Notes: a model not told the origin generated them from the letters alone. A stretch of DNA of 64,000 nucleotides from Symbiodinium natans (GCA_905221605.1 CAJNDS010000402.1:248001-312000); one strand, 5' to 3'. Shown: positions 47,101 to 60,931, counted from the stretch's first letter. Numbers and translations are program-made.

Positions 47101-49973
47101 GGCCTCGGCGAATTTCCTATGCGCCTTGGCAGGACAAGGCAAGGGCTTGGAAGACCATTGGTGAGACGAGGGACTCCAAAAGACACAACGCTGCAAGCTG
47201 AGGTTTAGTGGGGCTTGAGGCTGCACTGGCTGTTATGGTAGATTATGGTAGCCTGCGATTCGAGCACCAGCCATTTGAGATCTCACGTCTTCCGGCAACC
47301 TGGGGGGTGATGTGGAATCACATCCTGCACTCTGAGAAGCACTAATTGGAAAACCTCAGTCGTGGACCTTGCTGTGTGACGAGCAGAGGCCCATCACACC
47401 TCCACTTCAGACTACACACCAACAGCTGAGGTGCGGCAACGCCACGGCAGGCTTTAGGCATGAAACCAGCCCCAAGCCTCAACCACAACAGGGTATAACT
47501 GCAGCCGAATAACGCACCCACTAAGTCACCAATTAGGGCCACCAGAGACAGTAAGAAAGCCATTTGGTGATGCCCATGTGCTTAGCCCGCCCCCACTGAC
47601 TTGAAACCTGGGCTCAGCACCTGAAGCTCATGGACGGCTACCCATCCGAGAGCTATATATGTATAGATATTTTTTATCTATTTATACTTCCTTGTTATTT
47701 GTGTTTTTATAACTGATAAATGAAGCCTATATAAAGTATGCAGGGTGCAAGCGGTTACTTCCTGCCACTACTCATGACTCCACCTTGAGCTGCTAGCGAA
47801 GCAAAAAAAAACGGCCTACCTGCAAATGCTGCGGGCACGCAACAGAACGAACTTTGCTGACGCAAGGGCAGCACACAGCTCATTCCGCTCATTCCGTGGC
47901 TTCAGATATCTGCCGGCGACGGGCTCAAGCTCGGGTCGTTGCATGGCAGGGCTGCTCAGCACTCGAGCTGCTGTCGGCAACAAGGCCCACACAGCAGCAC
48001 AATCGGCTTCGATGCAAGCACAAAGCAGACTTAGCAAAGCTTGAGATGCTTGAAGATTTTCACTCGCAACGTGGGGCGTAGGCACCGACTGGATTCTTCC
48101 AGGGAACTCACCCCTCATAGAGGGAAACCTGTATCACAGAATCTCCAGCCAATGATTATGTGCTAGATACCCTTGATGCACCCTCCGACCTAGTTACTGC
48201 AAACTCTTGGAAGCCAGACGGAGCCTCAAGCAAGGTATGGAGCAGAATTTAGCCCCACATTCGGCATAGGGCAATAGTGCTGTTAGGGCACCATGGCGGA
48301 TGAGTTGGGAGCAGAAAGTACAACGAGAAGTTCTTATCGGGAGGCTTGCATGACGTATTCGATGTTACCGGGGCGCCCTGACAACCCTTTAGCTTGGAAC
48401 GGGTGAAGCATGCACGGGTATAAAAAGCGATTCAGCCTAGAAGCGGCAAGGAGCCCACAGATGTCTTTGGGTCTTCCTTCTGACAGGCTCTTACTCTCCA
48501 GGGCTGCGATTGTCATTCCACGGATGGCAGCATTTGCCGGAGCGCAGAGGAGGCTGCGCATGCACAGCGCGAATCGATTCAAGAGCGTCCCTGACTGAAC
48601 TCTCGCTGACGCAACTGCCTCCAGCATGCCACGCCTACACCCACTCAGTGTCGCCTGCGCAAGCTTGGCAGGCGCAATCGCCAATATTGCAACTGTCATG
48701 CGCCACGTACAGAGTGAGCGTTGGTCTGCATAGCGCAGAATCAAGGGCAGAATGGCTTGACTTTCACATCGCCCCAACACCCTGCGTCATGTCATCTTTA
48801 AGTCTGACCTGACTGTTTTTGTTCATCCTTCAATCCTGCAATGACTTGCTTCGACCTCCTGCAACCGGCCGACTCCCCCAAGCCTTCATGGACAGGCGCA
48901 GGCGCCTGGAGGCTTTTGGGGATTTGGGCGACGGACGCCTCTGACGCCTCTGACGCCTCGCGTGGGAAAGCTTGGGATGCGCCTCCGGGTTCGCCGATCG
49001 CTCCTCGGTGTCCTGCGGCTCCTCCGCTTCGGTCCTGCATATGGGGGGTTTAGGAGACTAAGGGGCCCCTTGATATAGACCCCCAAATAGTAGGATCCCC
49101 TTATCATAAGGGCTGTAATAAGGTACCCCTGAAAAATCGTAAACCCCCATATTGCGGCAGGGTCCCAGAGCTGCCCGAGATCTTTAGCCAGGCCAAGGTG
49201 TTGCTTTGAGGCCACGCGATTTCAGCTTTCGGGTTAGGACCACTTGCTTTGGGTTGAAGCTTTAGGCTCCCCTGCACGACCTCGCCTATCATTGCTGACT
49301 CCTGATCGCCTGACAGCACTGGGCCAGAGAATCAAATTCTTCGGAAACTGCGAGCCAAAAAGCAGGATTCTGAAACTGCAATTCGGAAACTGTGACCATC
49401 TGAGCTCGCTGAATGCGAGTCCGAAATGAGAACGCCGGACCGAATGAATCTTAAGTGTGGGCTGGAGTACTGAGAGTAATGAGGGTCGGGCTTCGGGGTA
49501 GGGGATCGTTCCCTGGAAAGTCCTTTTAACTGGGAAACCCTTAGGGCCTTAGGGCCGATCACGGAATCTGTGAATCATGGAGCCAACCAGGATGATTCAA
49601 AGTTTCTGAATCCCAGTTCTGCATTGGGTGATACTTTAGTTTCCGAGTTCGAGCTCCACATGCTTCCCCTGCGCCGCGGGTCCCGCCAGCTTTATGGGCA
49701 GCAACACGGGCCTGGCGGACGCATGGGAGAGGGAGCATCTGCAGCACATACCGTCCCCAAACCAGCACCAACCGAAAGTCTGGCTTTGGCACCTGCCGTT
49801 GAAGCATCTGTTCACCCGCAAGGCTCAGCAGGCACCTGCAAGTCACCAATTCCTGTTGATTGGCTGAATCAAATTCATCACTGTTGTTTTAAAACAACCT
49901 GTTCCTGAAAACTTTGGCCGCCGATGCAACAACGCGACCCAACAACAGTCCTACCCCGTGTAGGCCAGGCTTC
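44113..49973. other. Gene-poor region upstream of the kinase
   Basis: No supported exon. AT-rich sequence at 47.64-47.75 kb, a 9-bp triplet repeat at 48.94 kb and dispersed repeat copy A. A hydrophobic minus frame at 47.46-47.56 kb is too short to call. Confidence 0.4.
49056..49150. repeat. Dispersed repeat, copy A
   Basis: About 95 bp with TATAGACCCCCAAATAG, CCTTATCATAAGGG and TCGTAAACCCCC. It shares its order of blocks with copies at 55.87 and 57.34 kb. No coding frame. Confidence 0.6.
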
Positions 49974-52885
49974 CTGAGAGCCGGACTCTGTGTCAAAGTC
50001 CTCATCGATGTCACGGAGGTCCTGGCGAAAGGTCAAGCATCTCTCAGCTAGATTGGCCTCGGCAGCCTGAAGGCTTGCTGAGGCTCCGAGAGGGACCCCC
50101 CTATGCACTCGACCTTCGGACCTAAAGCTCTTCGTTCATCAGCTCGCAATGCCATGTCGTGCCATGAGTGCCACACCTGTAAAACAACGTGCAACCAGGG
50201 CTGCCCATCATGGTTCTGCCTGCCTCGGGCGTAAACTCCACCTCTCCGGGAATGGCCTTACTTCCACAGCCAAACGAGCGAGCATACACAGAAGCTGTTG
50301 AAAATTTTGCATCCCGGAGGCTAGGCACAGTGCACAATTCGACGTGCTTTCACGGCAGAGAGCATTTGGGGCAATCCCCAGAAGCCGGCTTCACAATGAT
50401 TCTTTTGGCATCTTGCTTTGAGGACACACTCAAGAGATCTTTCTCGGGACCCAGTATTGTTAGATGCCAGTGTGATGCTCGCCTGGCCTAAACATCACAA
50501 ACTGATACCAGGCAACCCTGGTGATATCCTGACCACTTTCGTTAGCACGGGCTGTGCCGCAGTCCCTCTGCCGCATTGCAAGGTAGTCGCGCACACAGCA
50601 CACACACACACACAGAAATATGCATTGCATCTCACAGAAAATGCCTCCTCACAGTCCTGAAAGTTGAATTGCTGACGTTGTAGCACTGATTGAGTCTAGC
50701 ACCACGGAAGCAACGCTCGCAAGCTTGTCGAAGCCACCTCGCGTTTGGCAAGGGCAGACCTTCTCGTGCCTTCTCACACACGTGTTGTCAGCGCAACAAC
50801 AACGAGGCCGAGAAACCCTCACTCACGACTCTGCTGTGCGAAGCATGTTGCAAATCTGACTTAGTGAAGAACGTGGTCAATCCCTCAGCGCAGACCTAGG
50901 GGCTCCTCCTCCAGCTGCGTGAACTCCTCTAAATCTGGGAGGATGACCTGTGAAGCACATCGTGCACTGCTGAGGTGCAGAAGGACTGGGGGACCGTCCC
51001 AGGGAGCTTGTAAGATGCCTACTAGAACTCTTTCCTCAAGACAACGGCCTCTGCTTGCCTGGCCCCTGCAAGAAAAACCCCGAATCAGCTGCGAAGGCGT
51101 CACTGATAAAATCTGGTCAGAATTGCACCCTGCACCCTGCACCCTGTGATGGCACTTGAATCAACCTTCACTATCAGGAGCTTCAGTTCAACCATGTTAT
51201 CGCATAAGCCAGGCACGGTACACGTTACACATGCCTCAGTCCAGGCATCGTTCGTGAAGAGGCCCATGTGTACCTTCGCATTGAGCTTCAGGGCAGAGAT
51301 ACCCAAGCTTGAGATGCCAGAAGATCAGAACCTCAAAAGCCTCTGAACTTGACCGACTTTCATCCAGCCGCAAAGACATTCGCGCAACTCCAAGAGCGTC
51401 AGAATCACAGCTGAAGTGCCAGACTCTTCGACTAACATTGGTCCCCGTCCCCCCCGCGTCCACTCGTTGCCTCTGGCCATCTGCTGCCGGCTTCACGCAG
51501 TTCTGCCTGCCAGCGCTGCAGACGCCCATAGTCTGTGAGTCTATTAGGGCCTGCCCTTCATGCACGACTCGGTAACCTATAGCAGAAAGCATCGGGCACT
51601 TCGGAGGCATAAAACAACCAACCTATTAAGCTTTGCTGCTCTGGAGGCCCCCAGGCATGATGCGAGACCGGGCTCCCAGCGCAAATCTTTCGAAGCGGCG
51701 CAGCCAGCTGAGGCATGGAAAGCTCACCTCAGCGAGCACCAAAGATCCCCATCCTGAGATTATCTCACTGCTTCACAACGGCCTTAGCAGGCCCGGACTC
51801 CTGGTCTGAACCAAGCTGCAGATTGTAAAGTATGTTGCCCAGAGGCATGGTTGACACGTTCTGTCATGGAGAGAGGCACGGCAAAGACGTGGTGAGCGAC
51901 CGAGCGAAGCTCCAAAGTTCTGCGCCCAAGGTGTGGCGATGGGACATGCGACACATGTCAAAAGCTGAGGCTCCGTCCCTTGCGGTCGTGTCGCTGAGAC
52001 AAAGCCTGATCACGTGTCTCAACATCCCTTTGCCGACTCGAGAGCAAGCGCATGTCAGGTTGCATCTCCTCTCCCGTCACGGCAATGGGTCCCAAAGTTG
52101 GGCCAACAAACTCAAAATGTCACTTCAACACCAGCAAAGCTAGCTCTGGTCCAAGTATGGCTTCTCAGACTCTGGCTTGCGCGGAAGCTCTTGGCATGGC
52201 GTTGTTAGGCTGCGCCAACATGACGACCGAGCGGAATACAATTTGCACCGGACATACGTTACCGATTCGACTCGACGAGTCTTCGAGTCTCTTCTCGCCC
52301 AGCCTCCCGAACCTCGGCCTGCTTTCGGAGGACGCCAGCCACACGATCCAGGAGGTCTGAGCGCTGGCAGTGCTCTACATCTGCAAAGGCAGATTCACTC
52401 AACCTCCAAGCGGTTTTAACTGATGAACCTCTTTTTCACAAGGGACTCGACTGCTGCCCTGATGAACCTCTGAACACGTAATCTTTTGCTCCATTGTTTC
52501 AATGCACGGCGCCTTCCTCCAGCAAGCTCTCTGTGGCCTTCCAGGGATGAAGGCAATCGTGGTGGGAGGAGGGAAGTCGGGCATGTGAACGACTTCAATC
52601 GGCTCTTAAAAGCCAGTACACATCCCTTGAGAACATGAGGTGTCGGCTATCGGCTAATTAAGCACTTCGACCCAACAGAAACACAAACAAGGCATTCCTG
52701 GGTCTGGCCTCTTTCCCATGAGGCTCGGGACCTCGGATGACTTCTACGCAGAGCGCCGCTACCTCAGTCGCACGCGACGCTCCACGAGCAGGCACAGCTA
52801 TAGCTCCAGTTGCGGACTGCAATGCAGCAACGTTGGCTCCTTTGGCATTCTTTGACTTTGGATCTTTTTGCTGTGCACTGTCCAT
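49974..52885 (-). CDS. Candidate spliced gene fragments, partly helical protein
   Basis: Exon-like blocks: 52763-52885 (ATG start MDSAQQKDPKSKNAKG, ends at a GT donor), 52263-52380 (charged helix with LLDRVAGVLRKQAEVREAGR), 50896-50947 (VILPDLEEFTQLEEEPL), 50224-50320 and 49974-50066 (AAEANLAERC...RDIDEDFDTE). Only the last junction closes in phase; intermediate exons are missing, and the blocks could belong to more than one gene. Support is composition plus splice signals. No family recognised. Confidence 0.35.
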
Positions 52886-53557
52886 TTCAGCGACCCCTAC
52901 CCCACGCAAAAGTGGTTGAAACTCAGAAAGGCCTCTGTGGGGCGGGGGTGCGATCCCCGGGTTTGGGCGCGGCCAGCAACTTTATTGCAAGGCTACCGGG
53001 CAATGGCCCCACGAACTTTCATGAGTTTGGCCACCGCCAAACTTTAAGCCTGTAAGCATGCCCCTTTGGGGGGGGGGGGCATCCCCCGTAAGCCGGCAAA
53101 CTTAACTTTACGGCTTACAGATGGGGGCCTGCTCTAAGGAGGGGCGCAACATCACACTTGCAAGCAGCATCTTCCTGCAAAGTACAATTGCTAAGAAGTC
53201 CCAAACATAAGCAATCTTGGTAAAGAAACAGCTGTTACAAGCCCCTGTTTAAGCGATGGCTTTAGCGTTCTTCCGTTCGGCGTTTTTTTCAGATACCAGG
53301 ACGTAAATTATGTTTAATTACAGAGGGCCTTGAAAGCACTGAGCCCAGCCAATCTCTAAGCTATGAAGGCAGACCCGTTTGTTCACGCTTCTCGACACCC
53401 AGTGCCGTCGTAGCAACACGAAATCTGCCCCCCCCCCCCCACCACCCCCTAGAAACATCCAAGACCCCACAAGGACGGAGAGCCAGATTCTTCATGGTAG
53501 TTATGACACGCTTCTGCGCTGAACCAAACCTGAGGCCCCTGCCGAGTTCAACATCAC

Positions 53558-53632
53558 CGCGCCCCAAGACCGGTCAAAGAGTCGGCGAACACCCCGCGAC
53601 AGCACGCGCTGCTCCACGAACGCCTTCCACAG
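53558..53632 (-). CDS. Candidate exon, unknown gene
   Basis: 25 codons between an AG acceptor and a GT donor, reading LWKAFVEQRVLSRGVRRLFD. Protein-like, but isolated. Confidence 0.2.
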
Positions 53633-54950
53633 CTTCACATGGCTTGGGGGCAGCATTGCAGACTCATGCGCTCTCACGCGCGTTCGCCCCCCGACCCCCA
53701 ACACATGCCTTTCAACGTAGTTTCTCACCCAGCAGCACAGCATTTTTTGAGATTTCTTTTATGGAAAGGGAGCTGTTTCAAGACCTCGGCTATGACACTT
53801 GAGAGTACGCCTTGTGCTGACGACAATTTGTCAGCCGATCTTCGGCCACTCGGCTTTTGTTCCTCTAACCTTGTCTCTGTCACTCGAACTCAGCAGCCAT
53901 GTGGTTCTTGCGCCTCGTGTACTATCTGAGATGGCTACCTGTCCAGTATCTCTCCCGATGTGGACGTGGTCTGTACACCAGTTTTGGACTCTCATGAAAT
54001 TTGGTTGCGACTCATCGGCCATATTCGTTTCACACTTGGCTTTGCCTTGAGGCCGGCTCACAATAATGAATCAATGTGCGGGTAAATCCCTCGGACTCGC
54101 CATGCCAATTCCTATCTGTTGCAGCTGTTTGCAAGGCGCCTGCAGCACCTCTGAATCCTGCAGACGAGCAAGCTCCACCAGCAGTGACATGGCCTGAGCA
54201 TGGGCTTGCGGGGCTTGCCAGAGTTGACGCGCTCTATTTGGCAAGGATGCTGACATGAAGTCTTTGTCCGATCTCCACAAGCCTGCTGACCTTCCTGCGA
54301 TGCTAAATATTCGCCAATTGCAGGGCCACAGGGTCCACGACGCCCGTCATGCTGTACATTGTTTTCGTTACTGAGTCGTACTGTGTAGTATCGTAGGTTT
54401 GCTTGGCCACTGGCTTCGATGGCAGCCGGTCCATCCGCCACCTTCACCGACCTGACGTGCACAGAACGGCACAGACAGTTCAGAATGCTCAAGAGAGAAC
54501 AGGCTCCGTGCCTCGTAGTTTGACAGAGCATGCTGGCTTCTGCCTCATGAGCTGCCTCAGTCTCTGCTGGCATGGCACTGCAAGTTTGGCCAATGCTGTC
54601 TGCGCAGCATCCTCTCAATCTGACGAGAAAACGAACATGTTCTCGCGTCCGCTGCTTGGTGCTCAACCGCAGATGCCAAGCATGCCTTGTGGGATCCCGG
54701 CACGAGCGCGGCGAAGATCAGCGATGAGCAGGCTCTTCTTCAAAACCTGTGACACAAAGCAGGAGCCTTATTGAGACTGTCAACGACTCCATCAAAGCTC
54801 AACAATCGCTTGTAGCATCAAAGTCCGGCTCTGCAGCCCGTTCAAAAAGCAAGGCCATGTGGTGGTGTTTGCAGATCACCCTTCCACCCAGATCAAGCCT
54901 CAAGTTGCCTTTACCAGCCTACCCAACCTGATAGCCGACCTCGCCTACAG

Positions 54951-55017
54951 TCCCTAAACCCTGAACCTTGAGCCTTAAACCCTAAACCCTAAACCCGAAA
55001 CCCGAAACCCAAACCCG
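54951..55017. repeat. Interstitial telomere-type CCCTAAA tract
   Basis: About nine CCCTAAA-like heptamers, some mutated to CCCGAAA. Shorter traces of the same motif occur at 32.09 kb and near 63.96 kb. Confidence 0.8.
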
Positions 55018-55314
55018 CCCTCGCAACCTCCCCGGTCTCGCTGCTGCCATCCCGAAGGGCGAGGTGGGCGCTGAGAGTGTCCTGCTCCCCCAAAGGCTCC
55101 CAAGGCGCCCCATGACAAGTGTTCTCGCTGCAACGAGGCCCAACTAGGCACCCGCAGGCAGTTCCCGTCTTAAGAGCGCGACAACTACAGCGAAGCGATC
55201 ACATGGACATGAAGAGTTGAGTTTCCAACAGTGATTCCAACAGTGAATTTCTTCGCACATGCCGTGAAGGAGAGAAATTCGTTTCGACTGAGCGATTCCA
55301 CAAGAGCCGCAAGC

Positions 55315-55395
55315 TTCAAGCACGTGAGCCAAGCTTGCCGTTTCCTCGAGCAGCTTCGAATCTGTCGCCAGCTGCAAGAGCTGATTCCACAGATC
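55315..55395 (-). CDS. Candidate exon, helical, unknown gene
   Basis: Starts after a CTGTCAG acceptor; encodes an amphipathic helix (DLWNQLLQLATDSKLLEE). The donor is not fixed. Isolated. Confidence 0.2.
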
Positions 55396-55861
55396 CTGAC
55401 AGGAATTGGCAAGATTGCCACAACAGAAATTGTCACAAGCAGATCGGCTCCGCCCGTTCATCCTAGTGACACCGCAAAGAAGCAGGGTGTCCGCCAACGC
55501 CCGCAACACATGTCCTAACAACAAGCTCTTTCGATGCGAGGGGCCTCGCTGCACAGGTCGCTCTCCGCAACCTGCCAAGGGCACTCAGGTGTTGCCAACC
55601 CCAATAGAGGTGCCATAGATTACGCAGAACGTTGGCAAGCCTGGGCATGGGGTTAAGACTGTGGGGACTGGGATATTCAACCTCACGTCTCTCCAACACC
55701 CCCCAGCCAAACCTTCACAATACACAGCTGTACAAAAGCAACTCTATGGGGCTCTGGCCTCGAGCAGAAGGACAATCGCATCCCGAAGGCGCTGCCCATC
55801 CAGCAGGTGCCTCTGCCATGGAATCTGTACTATATTCTAAAATTCTAAAATGGGTGTTTAC

Positions 55862-55940
55862 GAAAATAGGGGACCCCTAAAATAGACCCTCAAATAATGG
55901 GATTCCCAGTAAAGTACCCTTTTTGGCGGAAACACCCAGA
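55862..55940. repeat. Dispersed repeat, copy B
   Basis: Diverged and shorter copy: ATAGACCCTCAAATAATGGG, then GTAAAGTACCC. Confidence 0.5.
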
Positions 55941-57334
55941 TTGACCAAATTGACCTACCATGGAGGACTGGACACCTAAGCATCCTGAACATGTCGACGA
56001 CATGTGCACTTAACATAGCCAGCGCCCGAGCAAAGCCGCAGCACTATTTCTGTACGGGTGGAGTCATGGTGTGCGGCCTTGTCATGATTGTGATGGTCCT
56101 GTGATGGGCTAGATTACTGCATGCTTCACCTGAAGAAAGTACACCCATGTTATATATATATATAAACACATTGACTCTATGTCCATGTAAGCAAGAACAA
56201 GAGTAGAACAAAGCATGCCAGCAGAGGCGCTTCTCATTCTCACTATTCATATGCTGTCTGGAACATCTGCAGCAGCAACCTTCACGATGTCAACCAGCCG
56301 GAGTCGAAGGAGCTGAGTCCCGGGCTGTGTGCCTTCAGGTAATGTGTTTGCACCCTCCTCCTGCGCAAGAAAAGAAAACGAAACCGTTTGCGCGCGTTCA
56401 GGATTGAGCAGCAGAACGGGCATCGATCGGCATGGGAGCCCGCCATCCTATAAAACTTTTGCAACCACAACTAAGATTCCACCGCCCAAGGCTGAGGGAA
56501 GCAATGAAGACAACACCGTCCGTCGAAGCCGGGCCCAAGAAACTGCTGCCTCAGGCATGAGGTCTAACTAAAGGGCAAGCAGATGGGAAAGACGCCAAAG
56601 GCAGAAGGGAGGATTGCATTGCATCGCCTGGCAGAAGGCAAAGCATCACACACAAAGGCAAGCAACCTTACAAAGTACAAACAAGGGGCCAGGGCAGCAA
56701 CACTGCAGCAACTGATCAGCTGCGCGAAAGCAAGACTGTACCCACAGAGCACTGCCCTGAGACCAGCACAGAGGGCAGGCAGGTGCTGGCACAAGTGCCG
56801 GACCTGCCAAGATGCCAGAAAACGGGAGGGCATTCAATTATTCCAGAAACTCTTGCAGTCCTGATTCCTACCTAGTCCTACCAAATCCAAAGAGGTCATG
56901 CTTGACAAGCGCATTGGTTCTTCGATGTTCTTCCGCTGTCACTTGGTGGCTGCCTCTAGCAGACAGGATCAAGAAGCATGTCAGGACGACTCCAAATATG
57001 ATCACGACGCAACTTATGTGAGATTCCTGGCGGGCCCTCACTCCAAGCGTGGACGGGTCGGCAAGCGCACCGCCCGCTGCACGCAACGCATCTCAGATGC
57101 GACAGCACTGGCGAATGCTATCCAATGTCTGGCCACATTGCGAGACGACAGATGCGAAATCATGTGACATGCGTGTAGCTGACCGGCAACACGGGCAACA
57201 CAGAGCATGGTTTGGAACTGCGAACTTGCTCTGCTTCAGGTTCTCGGAATCTGGGCCCCAAGCCATCGACCTCTGTCTGGTGAGCATGGCCTTCCTCCTT
57301 CTCAGACCAAGGGCACAAAGAAACACGCCCCTTT

Positions 57335-57430
57335 CCCAAAATAAGGGTAATCCTTATATACCCCCAAATGCTATAATCCCTGTTATAGGAACCCCAAACA
57401 AGGGTACTCTATTTCGTAACCCCCCAAATG
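57335..57430. repeat. Dispersed repeat, copy C
   Basis: TTATATACCCCCAAATGC, CCCTGTTATAGGAACCCC and TTTCGTAACCCCCC, in the same order and spacing as copy A. Confidence 0.6.
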
Positions 57431-59619
57431 CATTGCAAGGACGGTGTTTCAGGTGGCCCGCCTCCTCGAAAGGTCGCAGCAGGTTCGGCCCCTTGCTGGC
57501 CAACGCAGGGTTGGGCCTCTTGCAGCTCAGCTGATCGCGCGAAAAATGAGGTTGCTTCCTTGCGTACTGGGCTCCTTCTGAACCCGCCAATTCAAGGCGA
57601 AAGGAATCTACGCAGATGCATCTGCACCATTCTGCACCCACATCAGCCGGTACTCTCAAAGACACCCACCAAGGACTCGAAAGCAATGACTTCGAATGAC
57701 CTTGACCTTGACCTTTAAGTACAGTGTTTAATCAAGACTCAAACATTGAGATTGGCGAAGGGTTCATTAAAATTGTACCAGCGGCAAAGAGCTCAAAAGC
57801 TACGAACTACGAAGGCATGTTGACCCTGGTCTCTTGTAATGACTGGGTGGCAAACATTCCATGCAGGAGCTGAGACACTGCACCAACCAGCACGGATGCC
57901 TTGGATGATGAGTGCTCTGGGGCGAAAGAGGTTTGACACTGAGACTGCGTCTCATTAACAGCTGGGAGTGGCTCATCCAAGTTCCCTACAAGGGATAAAA
58001 GCTGTGAGAAGGCGCCCAGAGAAGCAACAGCTTAGCAAAGGCTTCATCTGAGCAGCTGCGGCTTTTGCCATGGAAGCAAGGTCAGAGGACTCTGCGCATG
58101 CCTCTGCGGATGAACATGGGTAGCAGCAGAAGATCTGAGATCCACGGTTCAGAGTCTACGTACTACTGGAAGCATCAGCATCCTCCAAGCAGTCGTACAC
58201 ATGCATGCCATGCACTGGCTTGAGGGAAGGCGAATGGACTTGAATTGGCATGGCCAATTGACTGGATCATCAGGCTTGCAAACCTCTTCGGTATTCTGGG
58301 CGTGCTATGGTGCAGGTCACCGCCCCGGCGGCCTTACTGACGAGCCGCTCCACCACCACTGCAGAGGACCTCAACTCACTCCACGTGATGCTCTCTGATT
58401 CGGCATTGCGACAGTCACGTCATCCGTGCCGGCATGGACCCAAAAACAGCGGTGCAGCCTGGTAAGGAATCATCTTTGCTGCCTTTCTCCGTCTTTCTCC
58501 ACACCCGCCGACGTAGCACGTTGCCGCTAGGAAATTTCTAGACATGAGGCGAGACATACCCCGAGATTTGGAATCGAGAGCACGATTTCGGGCAAAAACA
58601 CGCGCACAGGCCTCGAGCGAGGGCCCGCGAGGCCGGCAGGGTGCACAACGAGCAGAAAGCCCCTTTTCTTAGCCCTTTTATCCTCGACGTCGAAGGCCCA
58701 TGGTTCAAACAGAACTTCGGAAGCAAAATTGACAACCTAAATGAGGCTCCAAGCATGAGGTACTGCAAGCTCCAAGTGAAGGCCACTTGAAAGCACCGCA
58801 CATCTGATCGACGACCGCAGAGGCGAAGTAGAGCTTCTTGCTACATGCCTTCTCAACAAGGCCGAGCAGTACAACTCAGGGCAGATCTATATTGTCCTGC
58901 ATCATCGTGGCAGAACGGGACATAATCCGCAAAACACGCTTCTCACTCTGCAGTTCTCTACCGTGCAGGCAGCACCTTTCAATACTTAGCCGAGTGGGCC
59001 GAGTGGGCCAAGGCAATTCAGACTATGTGCTAGTCACTGCATACGAGCTTGACCTAGATGATGTGGTACTCTGCCAAGCAACGAGGCCAAACTGTGACAT
59101 GCTTGCACAGCCTGGCAAAGCAACGTCTTTAAGACAAGCGAGACATTCTCGTTCGCATCTTCGCTGGGAGCCACATCGCCTGCCACGAGTCTGCAGGCAT
59201 GAACATCAGCAGGATTCAGCTCTTTGCAGTGTGAATCTGACCAAAGCCCAAACAAGGTGTAGTTTTTTGAGTTGCTCTTTTAACTTGTACCAGCCAGTGC
59301 AGGGACCTGACAAGTGATCCACTAAGCGGAGGATAAGCCCGTCCACTTCGAAGAGACCACGCTCTGCATCCTCGGTGCAGGCCACAGACCACCCAAGACT
59401 ACCACTTTGACTTGCACCACTGAGCAAGGCTTGGGACAGGCACGAGCATCTCTCCACAAAACAACCCTGACAAATGCCCTGATCGTTGCGGTTTCATGGC
59501 CCATGCCTAAGGCCCCCGCGGGAGTACATAGCAGAGTGGCAAAGAGCTCTGCTACACACCTGGCCGCTCTCGCAAGAGGAGGCCAACAGACAGCTAGTCC
59601 GATGACCCTGTTGAGGTAC

Positions 59620-59705
59620 TGAAGGGTTGGGGAACCGCGTGGTCTCGCTGTGAGCCCCGTAGGGTTGGGGAATAGCGCGTGTTCTCGCTGCAAGCTCCGG
59701 GCATA
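59620..59705. repeat. Short tandem duplication
   Basis: Two diverged copies of about 43 bp, each with GGGTTGGGGAA, then TCTCGCTG and AGC(C/T)CCG. Confidence 0.7.
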
Positions 59706-60691
59706 TCATCCCGCCAACCCTGCCTCGTCCCAAGAAAGTGCAGAAAGCTCTCCAGTACCTGTAGCCGACTACTGTTGCATCGTTCTCAAAAATCACGAAT
59801 GGCTAAGGCACGAGAACTCTCTAAATCCACACGTAGACTTTCATACAACTTCATAGATGAATGAACTCCATTGATCTCAGGCCAGGAAATGCTAAAACCT
59901 AACTTGGCAAGATCACGCGGAGGCCCTTGTCTAGAGGATCTGCTACCTGGGACTCATCGGACCTCGACCTCGCGACTCGTACCCGTGGGGATGCCGAGCT
60001 AGAGAGGCCGGGGCCTGTTCCGGCCCGCAACGACGCAGATATTCGATGACCTGCACAGAGGAGCATGCCAATTCTCGGGTGCTTTGGTTTGCTTACGCGG
60101 AGTTGGTGGGCCTGGTCTGGACACCGGTGGTACAAGGCCAGGGCGATGTGGCAGAAATAGCCAGCCAGAACCTGTCAATAGCTGGCTCGGTGTTGCTACA
60201 AACATGTCGGCGAAACTTCTCCCAGAATTAAGGAGTTGCAGGCATGCCACCCACATCCCCCATCTCCCATCTCCCCTACCCCCAATGCAGAACCAACACA
60301 CACCGCGCCCGAGACCCCCCTGTTGTCTTCAGCGCTGCACCGTCCAGCTTGATTTTCGGGGATCCAGGCGGGCATCGAGAAGGAAACTCCACCTCACAGC
60401 CATTGCTCACGAGCACAAGCAGCCGTGAGATCCGAAACATGCTGAAGTTTCTACAGTCAGTCAGACCCGTAAGTTAGTACTTTCTCGCGTTCCTGCCGAA
60501 CTTGCAAGGCGCCCACAATGCTTCGAGAGGATTTGCAGAAGTGCCATGGCTGCCATTCACCTTGGGAAGTTGCTTCATGTTGCTCCCAGGACCCAGGACA
60601 ACTTCCCTCTTGGCCGCGTACAAAGACTAAGCCAACCGGCTGCAAGTACGTGGTAACACTCACACAAAGAGCAAGTCCGCTTCACACTTAA

Positions 60692-60931
60692 GACTTAACA
60701 CACACACACACAAAGAGACAAAAAGACACACACACACACAAGAAGAAAATAAAAGCTGTGAGACACATACACAAACAATCAAGCAAACAAACAAACAAAC
60801 AAACAAGCAAACAAACAAACAAGCAAACAAACAAGCAAGCAAGCAAGCAAGCAAACAAACAAACCAACAAACAAACAAACAAACAAACAAACAAACAAAC
60901 AAAAGCGAGCAAACAAAAAACAAACAAAGAA
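60692..60931. repeat. CA and CAAA/CAAG microsatellite
   Basis: (CA)n at 60692-60740, then about 30 CAAA units with scattered CAAG variants at 60779-60906, followed by A/C-rich sequence. Translated frames here are artefacts. A related CAAG/CAAA-rich stretch lies at 29.7-29.8 kb. Confidence 0.9.

Noticed and set aside
47342-47563. Transporter-like hydrophobic frame
   Set aside because: One short hydrophobic stretch without motif or splice partners.
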